Origin: Acidimicrobiales bacterium
GTDB taxonomy: Bacteria; Actinomycetota; Acidimicrobiia; Acidimicrobiales; Iamiaceae
Reading direction: 5' to 3'
Assembly: GCA_030447445.1 (NCBI GenBank)
Contig: JAUJOW010000001.1
Coordinates: 1-64,000, forward strand
Length of the DNA: 64,000 nt
The number at the start of each line of letters is the position of its first letter. Position 1 is the stretch's first letter. Below are positions 21,783 through 29,073 of this stretch, piece by piece. A program made the position numbers and the translations under genes. Under the pieces are notes generated by a model, which saw nothing but the letters and a program-made list of their open reading frames with translations, was not told the DNA's origin and did not search any database.

Positions 21783-23812
21783 TCAGCCGACCTCACGCAG
21801 CTCCCGCTTGAGGTCCTTGATCTCGTCCCTGAGACGGGCGGCGTACTCGAAGCGCAGATCGGCCGAGGCCTCGTGCATCTCCTCCTCCAGGGTGCGGATG
21901 AGGCGGGTCAGCTCCTCGCTCGGCAGGTCGAGCAGCTCGGCCCGCCGGGCGGCGTCGGCCGGCCGATCCCGGCGCCGGTCCTTCCCCGGCGCCGGTGCGG
22001 TCTCGCTGGGGCGGAGGTAGGAGGAGATGTCGGTTACCGCCTTCCGGATCGTCTGGGGTCGATCCCGTGCTCGAGGTTGTGGGCGATCTGGAGCTGGCGG
22101 CGGCGGTTGGTCTCGGAGATGGCCCGCTGCATCGAATCGGTCACCTGGTCGGCGTACATCACCACCTGGCCGTCGACGTTCCGGGCGGCCCGGCCGCAGG
22201 TCTGGATCAGCGAGGTCTCATCGCGCAGGAAGCCCTCCTTGTCGGCGTCGAGGATGGCCACGAGCGACACCTCGGGCAGGTCGAGGCCCTCCCGCAGGAG
22301 GTTGATCCCCACCAGCACGTCGAACTCCCCTAGGCGCAGGTCGCGCAGGATCTCGATGCGCTGCACGGTGTCGACCTCGCTGTGCAGGTAGCGCACCTTG
22401 ACCCCCAGCTCGAGCAGGTAGTCGGTGAGATCCTCGGCCATCTTCTTGGTCAGCGTGGTGACGAGCACCCGGTCGCCGCGGGACGCCGGTCGTTGACCTG
22501 CTCCGAGGTCGTCGATCTGGCCCTTCGTCGGCTTGACCACGATCTCGGGGTCCACCAGGCCGGTGGGGCGCACGATCTGCTCCACCACCTGTGAGGACTG
22601 CTGGAGCTCGAAGGACCCCGGCGTGGCCGACAGGAACACCACCTGGCCCACCTGCTGCATGAACTCCTCGAACCGCAGCGGCCGGTTGTCGGCCGCCGAG
22701 GGACCTGGAACCCGTGCTCGATCAACGTGTCCTTGCGGGACCGGTCGCCCTCGTACTGGCCGTGGAGCTGGGGGACGGTGACGTGGCTCTCGTCGAGCAC
22801 GCAGAGGAAGTCGGACGGGAAGTAGTCGAGCAGCGTCCACGGCGGCTCGCCGCGGCTGCGCCCGTCGATGGGCCCCGAGTAGTTCTCGATGCCGTTGCAG
22901 AACCCGACCTCTTGCATCATCTCGAGGTCGTACTGGGTGCGCATGCGCAGCCGCTGGGCCTCGAGCAGCTTGCCCTGGGCCTCGAACATGGCCAGCTGCT
23001 CCTGGAGCCTCGCCCTCGATGCGAGGCGATGGCCGCTTCATCCGCTCCTCGCCGGCCATGTAGTGGGTGGCCGGGCCAACGACCAGCTCCTCGACGCTGC
23101 GGACCCTTTCGCCGGTGAGCGGATCGACCACCACGATGGCCTCCACCTCGTCGCCGAACAGCTCGATGCGCACGGCGGTCTCCTCGTAGGCCGGGTGCAC
23201 CTCGATGGTGTCGCCCCGCACCCGGAACTTGCCGCGCACGAGGTTCATGTCGTTGCGCTCGTACTGCATCTCGACCAGCTTGCGCAGCACCGACCGCTGG
23301 TCGTGCTCCTCCCCCACCCGGAGCACCAGCACGTTGCCCTGGTACTCCTCGGGCGAGCCGAGGCCGTAGATGCACGACACCGAGGCCACCACGATCACGT
23401 CGCGCCGGGAGACGAGAGCAGCGGTGGTGGAGTGGCGCAGCCGCTCGATCTCGTCGTTGACCGACGAGTCCTTCTCGATGTAGGTGTCGCTCGAGGGCAT
23501 GTAGGCCTCGGGCTGGTAGTAGTCGTAGTAGCTGACGAAGTACTCGACCCGGTTGTTGGGGAAGAACTCCCGGAACTCGTTGGCCAGCTGGGCGGCGAGC
23601 GACTTGTTGGGTGCGATCACGAGCGTGGGCCGCTGGACCTGCTCGATGGTCCAGGCGACGGTGGCGCTCTTGCCCGACCCGGTGATGCCGAGCAGGGTCT
23701 GGAACCGCTCACCGCGGTGGACGCCGTCGGCCAGTGATTCGACGGCCTTGGGTTGGTCACCGGCGGGCGAGAACTCCGACACCATCTCGAACTTCACCGG
23801 GCTGTCCACCAT
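21783..23812 (-). pseudogene. uvrB: UvrABC system protein B with several frameshifts
   Basis: Start ATG 23812 and an N-terminus identical in pattern to Uvr[11 protein letters not shown], Walker A GITGSGKS, the [20 protein letters not shown] beta-hairpin region. The frame then breaks several times: near 23025 (three small indels after EERMK, net +1), near 22705 (-1, after HGFQVP), near 22490-22510 (about -2 and -1 after GQIDDL), and near 22052 (one C missing, DPQTIRK), before the C-terminal UVR helix domain and the TGA at 21783. Each broken segment is well conserved in another frame, so total length matches UvrB. UvrB is the damage-verifying helicase of excision repair. Probably one real gene damaged by consensus errors; genuine inactivation cannot be excluded. 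Confidence 0.85.
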
Positions 23813-23834
23813 GCCGGCATCGTACCGACCCCCT

Positions 23835-23913
23835 GTGACAGTGACCGGCGCAGCCGGTCGCCGCTAGGGCGGCGGGTGGGGTCGGAGGACGTGACAGTGA
23901 CCGGCGCAGCCGG
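23835..23913. repeat. Pair of palindromic repeats 56 bases apart (family with 53755-53832)
   Basis: An identical 23-base block starts at 23835 and again at 23891. Each holds GACCGGC-GCA-GCCGG(TC), a hairpin. The spacer contains GGTGGGTGGGGTCGG followed by GGACGTG. The same design, with a very similar spacer, recurs at 53755-53832. It lies in the 108-base gap between uvrB and the end of coaE. Confidence 0.65.
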
Positions 23914-23920
23914 CGCTGGA

Positions 23921-24547
23921 TCAGGCCGGGTCGGTGGCTCGGTCCCCGTCCCGGTCACGGATCCAGTCCCAGACCTCCTCGACCCGTCGGCGAAGGGTGT
24001 CGAGGTCGCCGCTGTTGTCCACCACGACGTCGGCCCTGGCCAGCCGGTCCTCCCGACCGACCTGGCGGGCCATCCTGGTGCGGGCGTCGGCTTCGGACAT
24101 GCCCCGCTGGTCGACCAGACGACGCACGGCCACCTCCGGATCCACGTCGACCACGATCAGGGCCGCCATGTCCGACCGGCCCGACTCGACGAGCAGGGGG
24201 ACGTCGAGCACGACCACCCGGCCGGGCTCATCTGCGGCTGCCTCGACCTCCAGCCGGCGGGCGATCTCGGCCCCCACGGCGGGGTGCACGATGGCGTTGA
24301 GATCGGCCAGCGCGGCGGGATCGGAGAAGACCACGTCGGCCACGGCCTGACGGTCGAGGGTGCCGTCGGCCCGCACGATGGCGGCGCCGAAGCGGTCGAC
24401 CATGGCCGCCAGCACCGGTGTGCCGGGTCGCTGCAGCTCCCGGGTGATGGCGTCGGCGTCGATCACCGCCGCGCCGTGGGCGGCGAGCATGGCGGCCACG
24501 GTCGACTTGCCCGACCCGATGCCGCCGGTGAGGCCCACGAGGATCAC
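23921..24547 (-). CDS. coaE: Dephospho-CoA kinase
   Basis: 208 residues from GTG 24547. Walker A GLTGGIGSGKSTVAAML is at the N-terminus, followed by AAVIDADAITRELQ, the lid-region LNAIVHPAVG and the DVPLLVESG motif of CoaE. It phosphorylates the 3'-hydroxyl of dephospho-CoA, the last step of coenzyme A synthesis. Actinobacterial order rpsA-coaE-uvrB is kept, although a ParA-like gene on the other strand now separates coaE from rpsA. Confidence 0.93.
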   Translation of the reverse strand: MILVGLTGGIGSGKSTVAAMLAAHGAAVIDADAITRELQRPGTPVLAAMVDRFGAAIVRADGTLDRQAVADVVFSDPAALADLNAIVHPAVGAEIARRLEVEAAADEPGRVVVLDVPLLVESGRSDMAALIVVDVDPEVAVRRLVDQRGMSEADARTRMARQVGREDRLARADVVVDNSGDLDTLRRRVEEVWDWIRDRDGDRATDPA

Positions 24548-24622
24548 GCCGGCGGGACCGTAGCAGCGGCTCGCCAGCGCCCCCGGCCCTCCGCCGGGTG
24601 GTCCCCTCTAGGGTCGGCGGCC

Positions 24623-25903
24623 ATGCGACGCCCGAGGATCCTCGTGGCCGACCGGGGCAGCCGGTTGCCGGCGCAGGTCACAGCGGCGCTGGCCGCCGCC
24701 GACCCGGCGCCTGAGGTGGCGGTCTGCGCCGAGCCCTCGGACCTCGATGGGACGCTCGTCAGGGACGGTCCCTTCCACGTGCTCGTGGCCGGGACGGCGC
24801 TGGCCACAGGGACGGGGTTGGCCCGCCTCCGGAGCATCGGCGAGGACTTCCCCGAGGTGAGCGTGGTGCTGGCCTTCGCCCGAAGGCCGCAGGCCGACCT
24901 CCGCGAGCTGGTGCGGGTGGGGGCGGTGGACCTCCTCCAGCTCCCCGTCGACGACGACGAGCTCGCCGCCGCCATCGCCCGAGCCGTGAACATGGCCCGG
25001 GAGGTGGTGCCCGAGGCCGGCGAGGACCACGCTGAGCGGGCCGACGCAGAGCCACCGGCGCCCGACCGGCAACCGGCGCCCGAGCTGCCCCTGCCCCCGG
25101 AGGAGGACGGCGGACGCGTCGTCACCGTCGTCTCGGCCACCGGCTCCGCCGGTCGCACCACCGTCGCCACCAACCTGGCCGCCCACCTGGTCGCCGTCCA
25201 CCGGGCGTCGGTCTGCCTCGTCGACCTCGACCTGCGCTTCGGGGGCGTGGCCGCGGCCATGGCCCTGCACCCCGAGACCGCCATCAGCGACCTCGCCTCG
25301 ACGGCACCGGTCGACGACCGGGCGCTGGCCGGGCTCGTCACCCGCCACCCCAGTGGGGTCGACGTCCTCGCCGCGCCCGTCGATCCCGCCGCCGCCGACA
25401 CCGTCACCGCCGAAGGGGTGGGCGCCATCGTGGCCGCCGCCCAGCGGGCCTACGAGTGGGTGGTGTGCGACACGCCGCCCGCCCTGACCGAGCTCGCCCT
25501 CGGGGTCGTCGAGCGCAGCCACCACCTGGTGGTGGTCTCCCTGACCGACCGGGCCAGCCGGCGCGACCTGCGCGCCTTCCTCGACCGGTTGCGTCGGATG
25601 CAGGTGCCGGCGTCACGGGTGCAGCTCGTGTTCAACCGGGTCGACGAGCACGACCCCGGCACCCTCCCCGAGGCCGCTCGCATCCCCGAGCACCCCCTGG
25701 CCGGACCGGCGGCCAGCGGCGGCATGCCCGTGACCGCGGGCGCGACCGGGCCCGCCGCCATGGAGATGGCCGGGGCCTTCGCCGCCGCCTTCGCCGACTT
25801 CCTCCCACCGCCACCGCCCGGTCCACCGCCGTCGGCCGAGACCGAGACGGCAAGAGCCCAGCGACCCGCCGGCCGCCGGCGCCTCCGCCGTCGACGGGAC
25901 TGA
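24623..25903 (+). CDS. CpaE/MinD-like ATPase with receiver-like N-terminal domain
   Basis: 426 residues from ATG 24623. Residues 1-115 look like a degenerate response-regulator receiver (ILVADRGSR; VSVVLAFARRPQADLRELVRVGAVDLLQLPVD). A Pro/Glu-rich linker follows, then a ParA/MinD fold: VVTVVSATGSAGRTTVATNLA, CLVDLDLRFGGVAAAM, WVVCDTPPALTE. This resembles CpaE/TadZ, which localises type IV pilus machinery. The P-loop is unusual: both signature lysines of the ParA motif are replaced (T and R). No tad/flp genes are nearby. It is convergent with rpsA, separated by a palindrome, and divergent from coaE. Confidence 0.7.
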   Translation: MRRPRILVADRGSRLPAQVTAALAAADPAPEVAVCAEPSDLDGTLVRDGPFHVLVAGTALATGTGLARLRSIGEDFPEVSVVLAFARRPQADLRELVRVGAVDLLQLPVDDDELAAAIARAVNMAREVVPEAGEDHAERADAEPPAPDRQPAPELPLPPEEDGGRVVTVVSATGSAGRTTVATNLAAHLVAVHRASVCLVDLDLRFGGVAAAMALHPETAISDLASTAPVDDRALAGLVTRHPSGVDVLAAPVDPAAADTVTAEGVGAIVAAAQRAYEWVVCDTPPALTELALGVVERSHHLVVVSLTDRASRRDLRAFLDRLRRMQVPASRVQLVFNRVDEHDPGTLPEAARIPEHPLAGPAASGGMPVTAGATGPAAMEMAGAFAAAFADFLPPPPPGPPPSAETETARAQRPAGRRRLRRRRD

Positions 25904-25931
25904 CCGCGCCGGGTCGGCGATCACGCTCGCC

Positions 25932-25966
25932 GCGCACCGACGGCCGGAACCCGGACGTCAGCGCAC
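25932..25966. repeat. 35-base palindrome at convergent gene ends
   Basis: An interrupted palindrome (GCGCACC...CCGGAACCCGG...GCGCAC) between the convergent stops of the CpaE-like gene and rpsA. It aligns base for base with the 35-base palindrome at 45157-45191 at roughly three quarters of positions and more loosely with 14834-14880. A two-way terminator is likely. Confidence 0.5.
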
Positions 25967-25983
25967 GATCAGCGGAAGACGGG

Positions 25984-27349
25984 CTAGCCCTCGGCCGGCT
26001 GGTCGGGGTGCTCGTCGCCGAGGGCCGGCGGGCCGGCATCGGGGTCGGGCTCGGCGGGAGCTTCGGGCGGCCGGTCGCCCTCGCTGCCGGGCACCTCCAT
26101 GCCGTGCTCGGCGTAGTACTCGGCCCAGGCCTCCTCGGCACCGGTGTCGCCACCGATGTAGTTGCCCTCGGTGTCGTAGGCGTGCTCACCGAAGTGCTCC
26201 TGGTACTCCGAGGCGACGGTGCCGCCCTCGGCGGCCTGCTTGATCGACAGGCTGATCCGGCGACGCTGGAGGTCGAGGTCGATGATCTTCACCCACAGCT
26301 CCTCGCCCGGGGTGACGACCTGCTCGGGAAGGTCGACGTGGTGGGCCGACATCTCCGAGATGTGGACGAGACCCTCGATCCCGTCGCCCACCTGCACGAA
26401 GGCACCGAAGGGCACGAGCTTGGTGACCCGGCCGTAGACGAGCTCGCCCACCCGGTGCCCGGAGGCGAACTCCTGCCACGGATCCTGCTGGGTGGCCTTG
26501 AGGGACAGGCTGATGCGCTCGCGGTCGAGGTCCACCTCGAGCACCTGCACGGTGATCTCGTCGCCCACCGCCACCACCGAGCCCGGGTGGTCGACGTGCT
26601 TCCAGGACAGCTCCGAGACGTGCACGAGGCCGTCCATGCCTCCCAGGTCGACGAAGGCCCCGAAGTTCACCACGCTCGACACCACGCCCTTGCGGACCTC
26701 GCCCGGCTTCAGGTTCTCGAGGAACTCCTCGCTGCTCCTTCTGGGTCTCCTCCAGCCACGCCCGGCGGGACAGCACCACGTTGTTGCGGTTCTTGTCGAG
26801 CTCGATGATCTTGGCCTCGAGGGTGCGCCCGACGTAGGGCTGGAGGTCGCGAACGCGGCGCAGCTCCACCAGCGACGCCGGCAGGAAGCCCCGCAGGCCG
26901 ATGTCGAGGATCAGCCCGCCCTTGACCACCTCGATGACCGGACCGGAGACGACGCCGTCGGACTCCTTCTTGCGCTCGATGTCACCCCACGCCCGCTCGT
27001 ACTGGGCCCGCTTCTTGGACAGGATCAGGCGACCGTCCTTGTCCTCGCGCTGGAGGACGAGGGCTTCGATCTCCTCGTTCAGCCCGACGATCTCGCCGGG
27101 GTCGATGTCATTGCGGATCGACAGCTCACGGCTGGGGATCACGCCCTCGGACTTGTAGCCGATGTCGAGCAGGACCTCGTCCTTGTCGACCTTGACCACC
27201 TTCCCCTGCACGATCTGGCCGTCCTCCACGCTGACCATCGATGCGCTCACCGCATCTTCGAAGCTGCCCTCGAGGTCGTCGGCGGTGATCTGGCGGGGGA
27301 TGTACTCGTCCGGCTCGGCAGGCGGCGCGATGACGGTCTGGTCGGACAA
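25984..27349 (-). CDS. rpsA: 30S ribosomal protein S1 (one frameshift)
   Basis: Four S1 RNA-binding domains are readable over about 455 residues: GKVVKVDKDEVLLDIGYKSEG, GPVIEVVKGGLILDIGLRGFL, SSVVNFGAFVDLGGMDGL and TKLVPFGAFVQVGDGIEG, with an acidic tail. S1 holds mRNA on the ribosome during initiation. The frame breaks near 26730, inside ETQKEQR(EEF): a two-base loss in a CGCG run (or one extra base) explains it, and both halves match the M. tuberculosis protein closely. The start is TTG 27349. Because rpsA is normally essential, a sequencing or assembly error is the likely cause. Confidence 0.9.
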
Positions 27350-27413
27350 CGGGAGGCTCTTCTTGGTGGACGGTGGAACGGCGGGCCTGACGGCAACGCG
27401 CCGGCCAGAGAGG

Positions 27414-28160
27414 CTAACCCACCGGCGGTTTGGCGGCGACCACCAGGAGCTCCTCGTGGTCGAGGCCGGGCCGCTGGCGGGCGTACTGGCCGGGCCTCAC
27501 CCCCCAGACGTGGGCTGCCTCCAGTCCGGCGGCGGTGCACAGCAGGCGCAGCTCGCGGGGGGTGAAGCACGTAGTCCAGAGATCGACCACGGCGTCGTGG
27601 CCGGCTTCGTCCTTGACCGTGGTGCGCTCGTGGTTCACCCCGTCGGCAGCGTCGAACGACATCGACCCGGTCAACCAGCGGACCTGGAAGTAGGCCGAGA
27701 AGGCGGTCACGGCGACCCGCCCACCCGGGCGCAGCGCCCGAGCCATCCCCTCGAGCACGGTGGAGTCCGGCTCGGCGGGGCGCGGGCGCCCGGCAGGGCC
27801 ATGTTGGAGGCCGAAGGCGCCCTGGCACAGGGAGATGGCGGCGTCGAACTCGTCGCTGAAGGGCAGGGCTCGGGCGTCGAGGCGCTCGAAGGTCACACCG
27901 CCGGGGGCGTCGACCTCGGCCAGCTCGACGAAGCGGGCCGAGATGTCGATGCCGTGCACGGCGATGCCGCGGCGGCCGAGCGCGTGGGCATGCCGGCCCG
28001 GCCCGCAACCGACGTCGAGCACCCGCATGCCCGGCTCGAGACCGAGGGCGTCGACGAGGAAGCCCACCTCCTGCTCGGTGCCCTTCGTGAACGAGTACCG
28101 GAGGTAGGCGGCGCCCAGGTGGTCGGCCACGTCCTCGAACCAGTGATCCCGCTGGGCCAC
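27414..28160 (-). CDS. Class I SAM-dependent methyltransferase
   Basis: 248 residues if started at GTG 28160 (GTG 28178 is an alternative). Motif I VLDVGCGPGRHAHALG, VHGIDISARFVEL, DAAISLCQGAFGLQ and GGRVAVTAFSAYFQVRW are typical of methyltransferase_11/25 proteins. Substrate unknown. It is divergent from the MOSC gene, with starts only 10-30 bases apart, so a shared bidirectional promoter is likely. It is followed by the rpsA start about 60 bases on. Confidence 0.78.
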   Translation of the reverse strand: MAQRDHWFEDVADHLGAAYLRYSFTKGTEQEVGFLVDALGLEPGMRVLDVGCGPGRHAHALGRRGIAVHGIDISARFVELAEVDAPGGVTFERLDARALPFSDEFDAAISLCQGAFGLQHGPAGRPRPAEPDSTVLEGMARALRPGGRVAVTAFSAYFQVRWLTGSMSFDAADGVNHERTTVKDEAGHDAVVDLWTTCFTPRELRLLCTAAGLEAAHVWGVRPGQYARQRPGLDHEELLVVAAKPPVG

Positions 28161-28187
28161 GGCCCGGCATCGTGGCACGCTCGGGCC

Positions 28188-29003
28188 GTGACCGACCGCT
28201 CCCCTACCACCGTGGCCTTCACGGGCCAGGACGCCGCCGGGACGCTCCGGGCGCTGGGAACGTGGTGGTCGCTCACCGTGGCCGACGTGGACCCGGCCGC
28301 GACCGGTCCACTGGTGCGGGAGCAGGTGGCGGTCCTGCGTCGGGCTCTCGGTGGCGAGGTGGGCGCCGCCGACCCCGCCGATCCCATCACGGCCGTCGGG
28401 ACGCTGGCCTCGGTGCTCCAGCGGCGGGTGGCGGAGGGGGCGGTGGACCCGTCTGTGCGGGATGAGGTGGTGGCCAGCTCCCTGTCGCTGCTCCGCGAGG
28501 CCGGCCGGGCGCTCGCCGCCGCCGGCGCCTTCGTGCCCGGGACCGGCGTGGTCCACGGCCTGTTCACCTCTCCCGGTGGGGTGCCCAAGCTGCCCGTCGA
28601 CCAGGTCGAGGTCGGTCCCCGGGGGTTGGCCGGTGACCGCCAGGCCGCTCACCGCCACCACGGCCGGCCGTGGCAGGCGCTGTGCCTGTGGTCGTTCGAG
28701 GTGGTGGAGCGGCTCCGCCGCGAGGGCCACCCCCTGGCGCCCGGTCGAGCCGGCGAGAACGTCTCCATCGCCGGCCTCGACTGGACGACGGTGCGACCCG
28801 GGACCCGCCTGCGGCTCGGTGACCAGGTGCGGGCCGAGGTCACCGTGCCCGCCCTGCCCTGCAAGAAGAACGCCGGGTGGTTCCTCGGGGGCGACTTCAC
28901 GCGCATGCACCACGAGCGGGAGCCGGGAGTGGCCCGCATGTACGCGTGGGTGCTGAGCAGCGGGACGCTGCGGGTCGGCGACGAGGTCGCGCTCGAGCCC
29001 TGA
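28188..29003 (+). CDS. MOSC domain protein with N-terminal helical extension
   Basis: 271 residues from GTG 28188. The C-terminal 150 residues are a MOSC domain: VHGLFTSPGGVPKLPVDQVEV, GDRQAAHRHHG, PGRAGENVSIAGLDW, LRLGDQVRAEVTVPALPCKK. MOSC domains bind molybdenum cofactor or related sulfur carriers; the cysteine in ALPCKK is the candidate ligand. The first 110 residues form a helix-rich region without a family I recognise (WWSLTVADVDP; REQVAVLRRAL). Isolated on the plus strand, convergent with polA, sharing a hairpin at their ends. Confidence 0.75.
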   Translation: MTDRSPTTVAFTGQDAAGTLRALGTWWSLTVADVDPAATGPLVREQVAVLRRALGGEVGAADPADPITAVGTLASVLQRRVAEGAVDPSVRDEVVASSLSLLREAGRALAAAGAFVPGTGVVHGLFTSPGGVPKLPVDQVEVGPRGLAGDRQAAHRHHGRPWQALCLWSFEVVERLRREGHPLAPGRAGENVSIAGLDWTTVRPGTRLRLGDQVRAEVTVPALPCKKNAGWFLGGDFTRMHHEREPGVARMYAWVLSSGTLRVGDEVALEP

Positions 29004-29027
29004 CCGGCGGCGAACGGCGGGCCCCCA

Positions 29028-29044
29028 CCCTCGGAAGCCGAGGG
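29028..29044. repeat. 17-base perfect hairpin (CCCTCGG-AAG-CCGAGGG), copy 1
   Basis: A seven-base-pair stem with AAG loop lies between the convergent ends of the MOSC gene and polA. The identical core occurs at 38997-39013 and 53258-53274, each time past a gene end. The flank GGGCCC...GGGCCCG extends the stem. It has no U-run, so it may be an intrinsic-like terminator or an mRNA end protector. Confidence 0.6.
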
Positions 29045-29073
29045 CCCGGACCACGGGACGGACTCGGTGCCGG

